This document shows positions 62,184 through 64,000 of a stretch of 64,000 nt of DNA, piece after piece. Position 1 is the first letter of the stretch. Each line of letters starts with the position of its first letter. Made by a program: the position numbers and the translations under genes. This DNA is from Variovorax paradoxus (GTDB taxonomy: Bacteria; Pseudomonadota; Gammaproteobacteria; Burkholderiales; Burkholderiaceae_C). The DNA lies in the NCBI RefSeq assembly GCF_018614875.1, contig NZ_JAGGNW010000031.1, positions 62,001 to 126,000 of the forward strand. Reading direction: 5' to 3'. The notes below the pieces were generated by a model. That model was not told the origin of the DNA. It ran no database searches and worked only from the letters and a program-made list of their open reading frames with translations.

Positions 62184-64000
62184 TCAGACCTCCACATGGG
62201 TTTCGACGGTGAGCGTCTGGCGCAGCGTCGGCCATGACTCATCGAGCGCAATGCTGCGCACGAGGCCGAGGCGCACCGCGTCGCCGCCGTCGTAGCTGAC
62301 CAGCGAGCCGGGCAGGATCAAGCCCGTTTCCTGCAGCACTGGCATGCGCAGGCTCACATGCGTCTGCCGGCCCGTGTTGCTCAGCTCGGCAATGCCGCGC
62401 TGCATGACGGCATCACCGTGCGTCATCAACGGATGGGTGACCATGGGCGCGTCGTAGTCGCCAGCCGTCCCGCTGCGGGTGATGTCGCCGCGCACGCCGC
62501 CGCTCGTGGTGCCATAGATGAAGGCGCGGTTGTAGGCCGGCCGCCGGACCCACTCGATGCCTTCGACCGAAACAACATCGGCCGGCAACACGTAGTCTGG
62601 CGTGAGCGTGTGCCACATCCACGGCGCGGCCGGGTAGCGCGGAAGGATGCGCAGCGTCTGCTCGGTGTTGTGCGGCTGCACGATGGCGCCGGCGGCCGTC
62701 GCAATGTCCAGCACCGCCGCAATCGGCGTGCCCTGAAAGGCCCACGTTCCGCCAGGCACAAACCAATCGCCGATGCGGTAGTCGACGGCCCAGCCGTTAT
62801 TAACGCCATTAATAGTCATGGCAAGCGCCATGAGCTGCGCAGCCGTGCGCCCCGATGCAGACGCAAAGTTTTGCTCCGAAACATAGGGCTTGTCGAGCAG
62901 CGCGGCGCGGCCCTTGCCCCTCACCCGCACCTCTGCGCGCGCAAAGCGCCGATCACGCGCAGGGTTGTCCGCCACGAGCCGATAGGGCACGCCGTTGACC
63001 ATTGCCAGCAGCTCTGCCGGATCGCCGTTGCCGTCTTCCTGCACGAGTGGCAGCGCCGAGCCCGGCAGCGTCGCGCTCCACTGCCATGTCCACGAATCGG
63101 CATCGAGCGACATCGAGAAGCCTCGGGCCTCGATGACTTCGCCGCCATCCACGCGCATGAGCGCGATGCTGTTTTCCACGGAATAGACCTCCAAGACTGG
63201 CACCACGACGGTCTGTCCGGTGCCGGGCGGCGGCGAGTGCCGCTCGCAAAAGAAAATGAGCGTCGTGCTGTGCTTTTGCTTCTCGCGAAACACCAACGTG
63301 GTGTCGGGCACATAGCAGGGGTCAACCCCGGGCGGCACGATGACCGAGCGCCCCGGCAGCGGCGCCATGGCCGCCTGCCAATGTGCGAGCCACCCGCGCT
63401 CGACGAGCTGCGCGCCGCCGAAGCCCTCGCCATGCCGGTGCACGAGGCTCCCGGCCTCCTGCCAGCCAGAACGCGCGGCGCGGCGCACCCGGCCGGCCTC
63501 TTGGTACCGGACAGCCAGCGCCGCCGGCGTGAGCTGCTGCGCCGCCTGCCACTGCACGCGCGCCGCATTGCGAGCGCGGCCCGCCTCCTGCCAGCGCAGC
63601 GCGGCCGAGGTCCAAACCGAGCCGGCCGCCTGGTGCCGCACCGCCGCCGCGTTGCGCGCCCGGCCGGCCTCTTGCCACACCGGCGCCGTGACGCCCGCCC
63701 GGACCTCGGCACGCTGCCAGCGCGACACACGGCCAGCACTCCCGCGCGCGGCGCTCTGGTGCCGCGCCAGGGTCGCGGCGCTCGCCGGCACCGCGACTTG
63801 CCACCCGGACGAGACCTTGCCCACGAGCGGGCGCTGCGTGGCGCTGTTGTAGCGCGCAGTGCCGCCCAGCATGAACGCGGGCAATGGGATGCCGCCGGCG
63901 GCCGTCGCAAGGGGCGGCATCGTGACCATGGCCGCACCGGACACGAAGAAGCTCGGCAGCGGAATGCGCCCGAGCGCATAAGCCGCGCGGCTCGCTTCCT
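62184..64000 (-). CDS. Phage tail protein with 14-residue repeats (5' end outside the window)
   Basis: A frame open to the right edge, so the start is missing; an in-frame GTG at 63944 gives 586 residues but is probably internal, because similar GIPLPSFFVSG/GGIPLPAFMLGG units lie on both sides. The first part is low complexity with a 14-residue repeat (see separate entry). The rest (from about VPGVDPCYVPDTTLVF) resembles central tail-tip proteins of siphophages: GDWFVPGGTWAF, 'ILPRYPAAPWMWHTL' and a C-terminal LTVETHVEV. A tail-tip or tail-hub role is inferred from position upstream of the lysis genes. Confidence 0.7.
   Translation of the reverse strand, partial: EASRAAYALGRIPLPSFFVSGAAMVTMPPLATAAGGIPLPAFMLGGTARYNSATQRPLVGKVSSGWQVAVPASAATLARHQSAARGSAGRVSRWQRAEVRAGVTAPVWQEAGRARNAAAVRHQAAGSVWTSAALRWQEAGRARNAARVQWQAAQQLTPAALAVRYQEAGRVRRAARSGWQEAGSLVHRHGEGFGGAQLVERGWLAHWQAAMAPLPGRSVIVPPGVDPCYVPDTTLVFREKQKHSTTLIFFCERHSPPPGTGQTVVVPVLEVYSVENSIALMRVDGGEVIEARGFSMSLDADSWTWQWSATLPGSALPLVQEDGNGDPAELLAMVNGVPYRLVADNPARDRRFARAEVRVRGKGRAALLDKPYVSEQNFASASGRTAAQLMALAMTINGVNNGWAVDYRIGDWFVPGGTWAFQGTPIAAVLDIATAAGAIVQPHNTEQTLRILPRYPAAPWMWHTLTPDYVLPADVVSVEGIEWVRRPAYNRAFIYGTTSGGVRGDITRSGTAGDYDAPMVTHPLMTHGDAVMQRGIAELSNTGRQTHVSLRMPVLQETGLILPGSLVSYDGGDAVRLGLVRSIALDESWPTLRQTLTVETHVEV
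63425..63806 (-). repeat. Tandem 14-residue repeat inside the tail protein
   Basis: About nine units each opening with an aromatic-Gln pair: GWQ, RHQ, RWQ, VWQ, RHQ, RWQ, QWQ, RYQ, GWQ, spaced 14 residues apart except one spacing of 15. Typical units are VWQEAGRARNAAAV and RWQEAGRARNAARV. The amphipathic Ala/Arg pattern suggests a helical or coiled rod. Confidence 0.75.

Overview
The window is GC-rich, densely coded DNA from a betaproteobacterium, most likely a Comamonadaceae member close to Variovorax. I infer this from the gene order pilC-pilD-coaE-(...)-zapD-yacG, the secA-argJ-ATPase-nudix cluster, two Bug (TctC-type) periplasmic receptor genes, and a urease operon with a HupE/UreJ gene between ureA and ureB. 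No search was possible, so the genus is an inference.

Layout. 1-6.3 kb: end of a type IV pilus locus (pilC, pilD), coaE, an AlgI-like membrane O-acyltransferase with an AlgJ-like SGNH protein, then zapD and yacG. 6.4-13.8 kb (minus strand): an OafA-like acyltransferase, a Nudix hydrolase, a P-loop ATPase, argJ and secA. 13.9-17.6 kb: a DUF721 protein, then a LysR regulator divergent from a PLP-enzyme/Bug-receptor pair. 17.6-29.1 kb: an orphan outer-membrane-like protein, a LuxR-type response regulator, a large NCS1-permease/histidine-kinase hybrid, and divergent from it the urease genes ureA-ureJ-ureB-ureC-ureE-ureF-ureG. The urease run is interrupted by an antisense Doc/AbrB toxin-antitoxin pair and by a long imperfect inverted repeat.

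29.1-38.9 kb: a kinase-like ATPase, a small lipoprotein, a porin, a NERD-domain protein, a BamA-family paralogue followed by a response regulator with a damaged receiver, three tiny coupled ORFs, and an intact kinase/regulator pair followed by a universal stress protein. 39.1-42.5 kb: an AsmA-like protein, a CheY-like protein, a very short lipoprotein and HU. 42.5-48.6 kb: an exopolysaccharide operon made of an HlyD-type adaptor, a six-hairpin glycosidase-like protein, and one continuous reading frame joining a BcsA-like synthase to a TolC/NodT-type outer-membrane channel. 49-54.1 kb: a methyltransferase and a LysR/Bug/CoA-transferase/enoyl-CoA hydratase cluster.

54.1-64 kb is accessory DNA: an AT-richer gap, a candidate immunity gene coupled to a Sec-signal-bearing RHS toxin, then a prophage lysis cassette (Rz with nested Rz1, GH19 endolysin, two membrane/coiled-coil proteins) and a tail protein with a 14-residue repeat that runs off the window.

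The least ordinary systems are the synthase-outer-membrane-channel fusion operon, the permease-kinase beside a sigma54-type urease promoter, and the RHS/immunity pair at the edge of the prophage. No tRNA, rRNA or CRISPR array was recognised.
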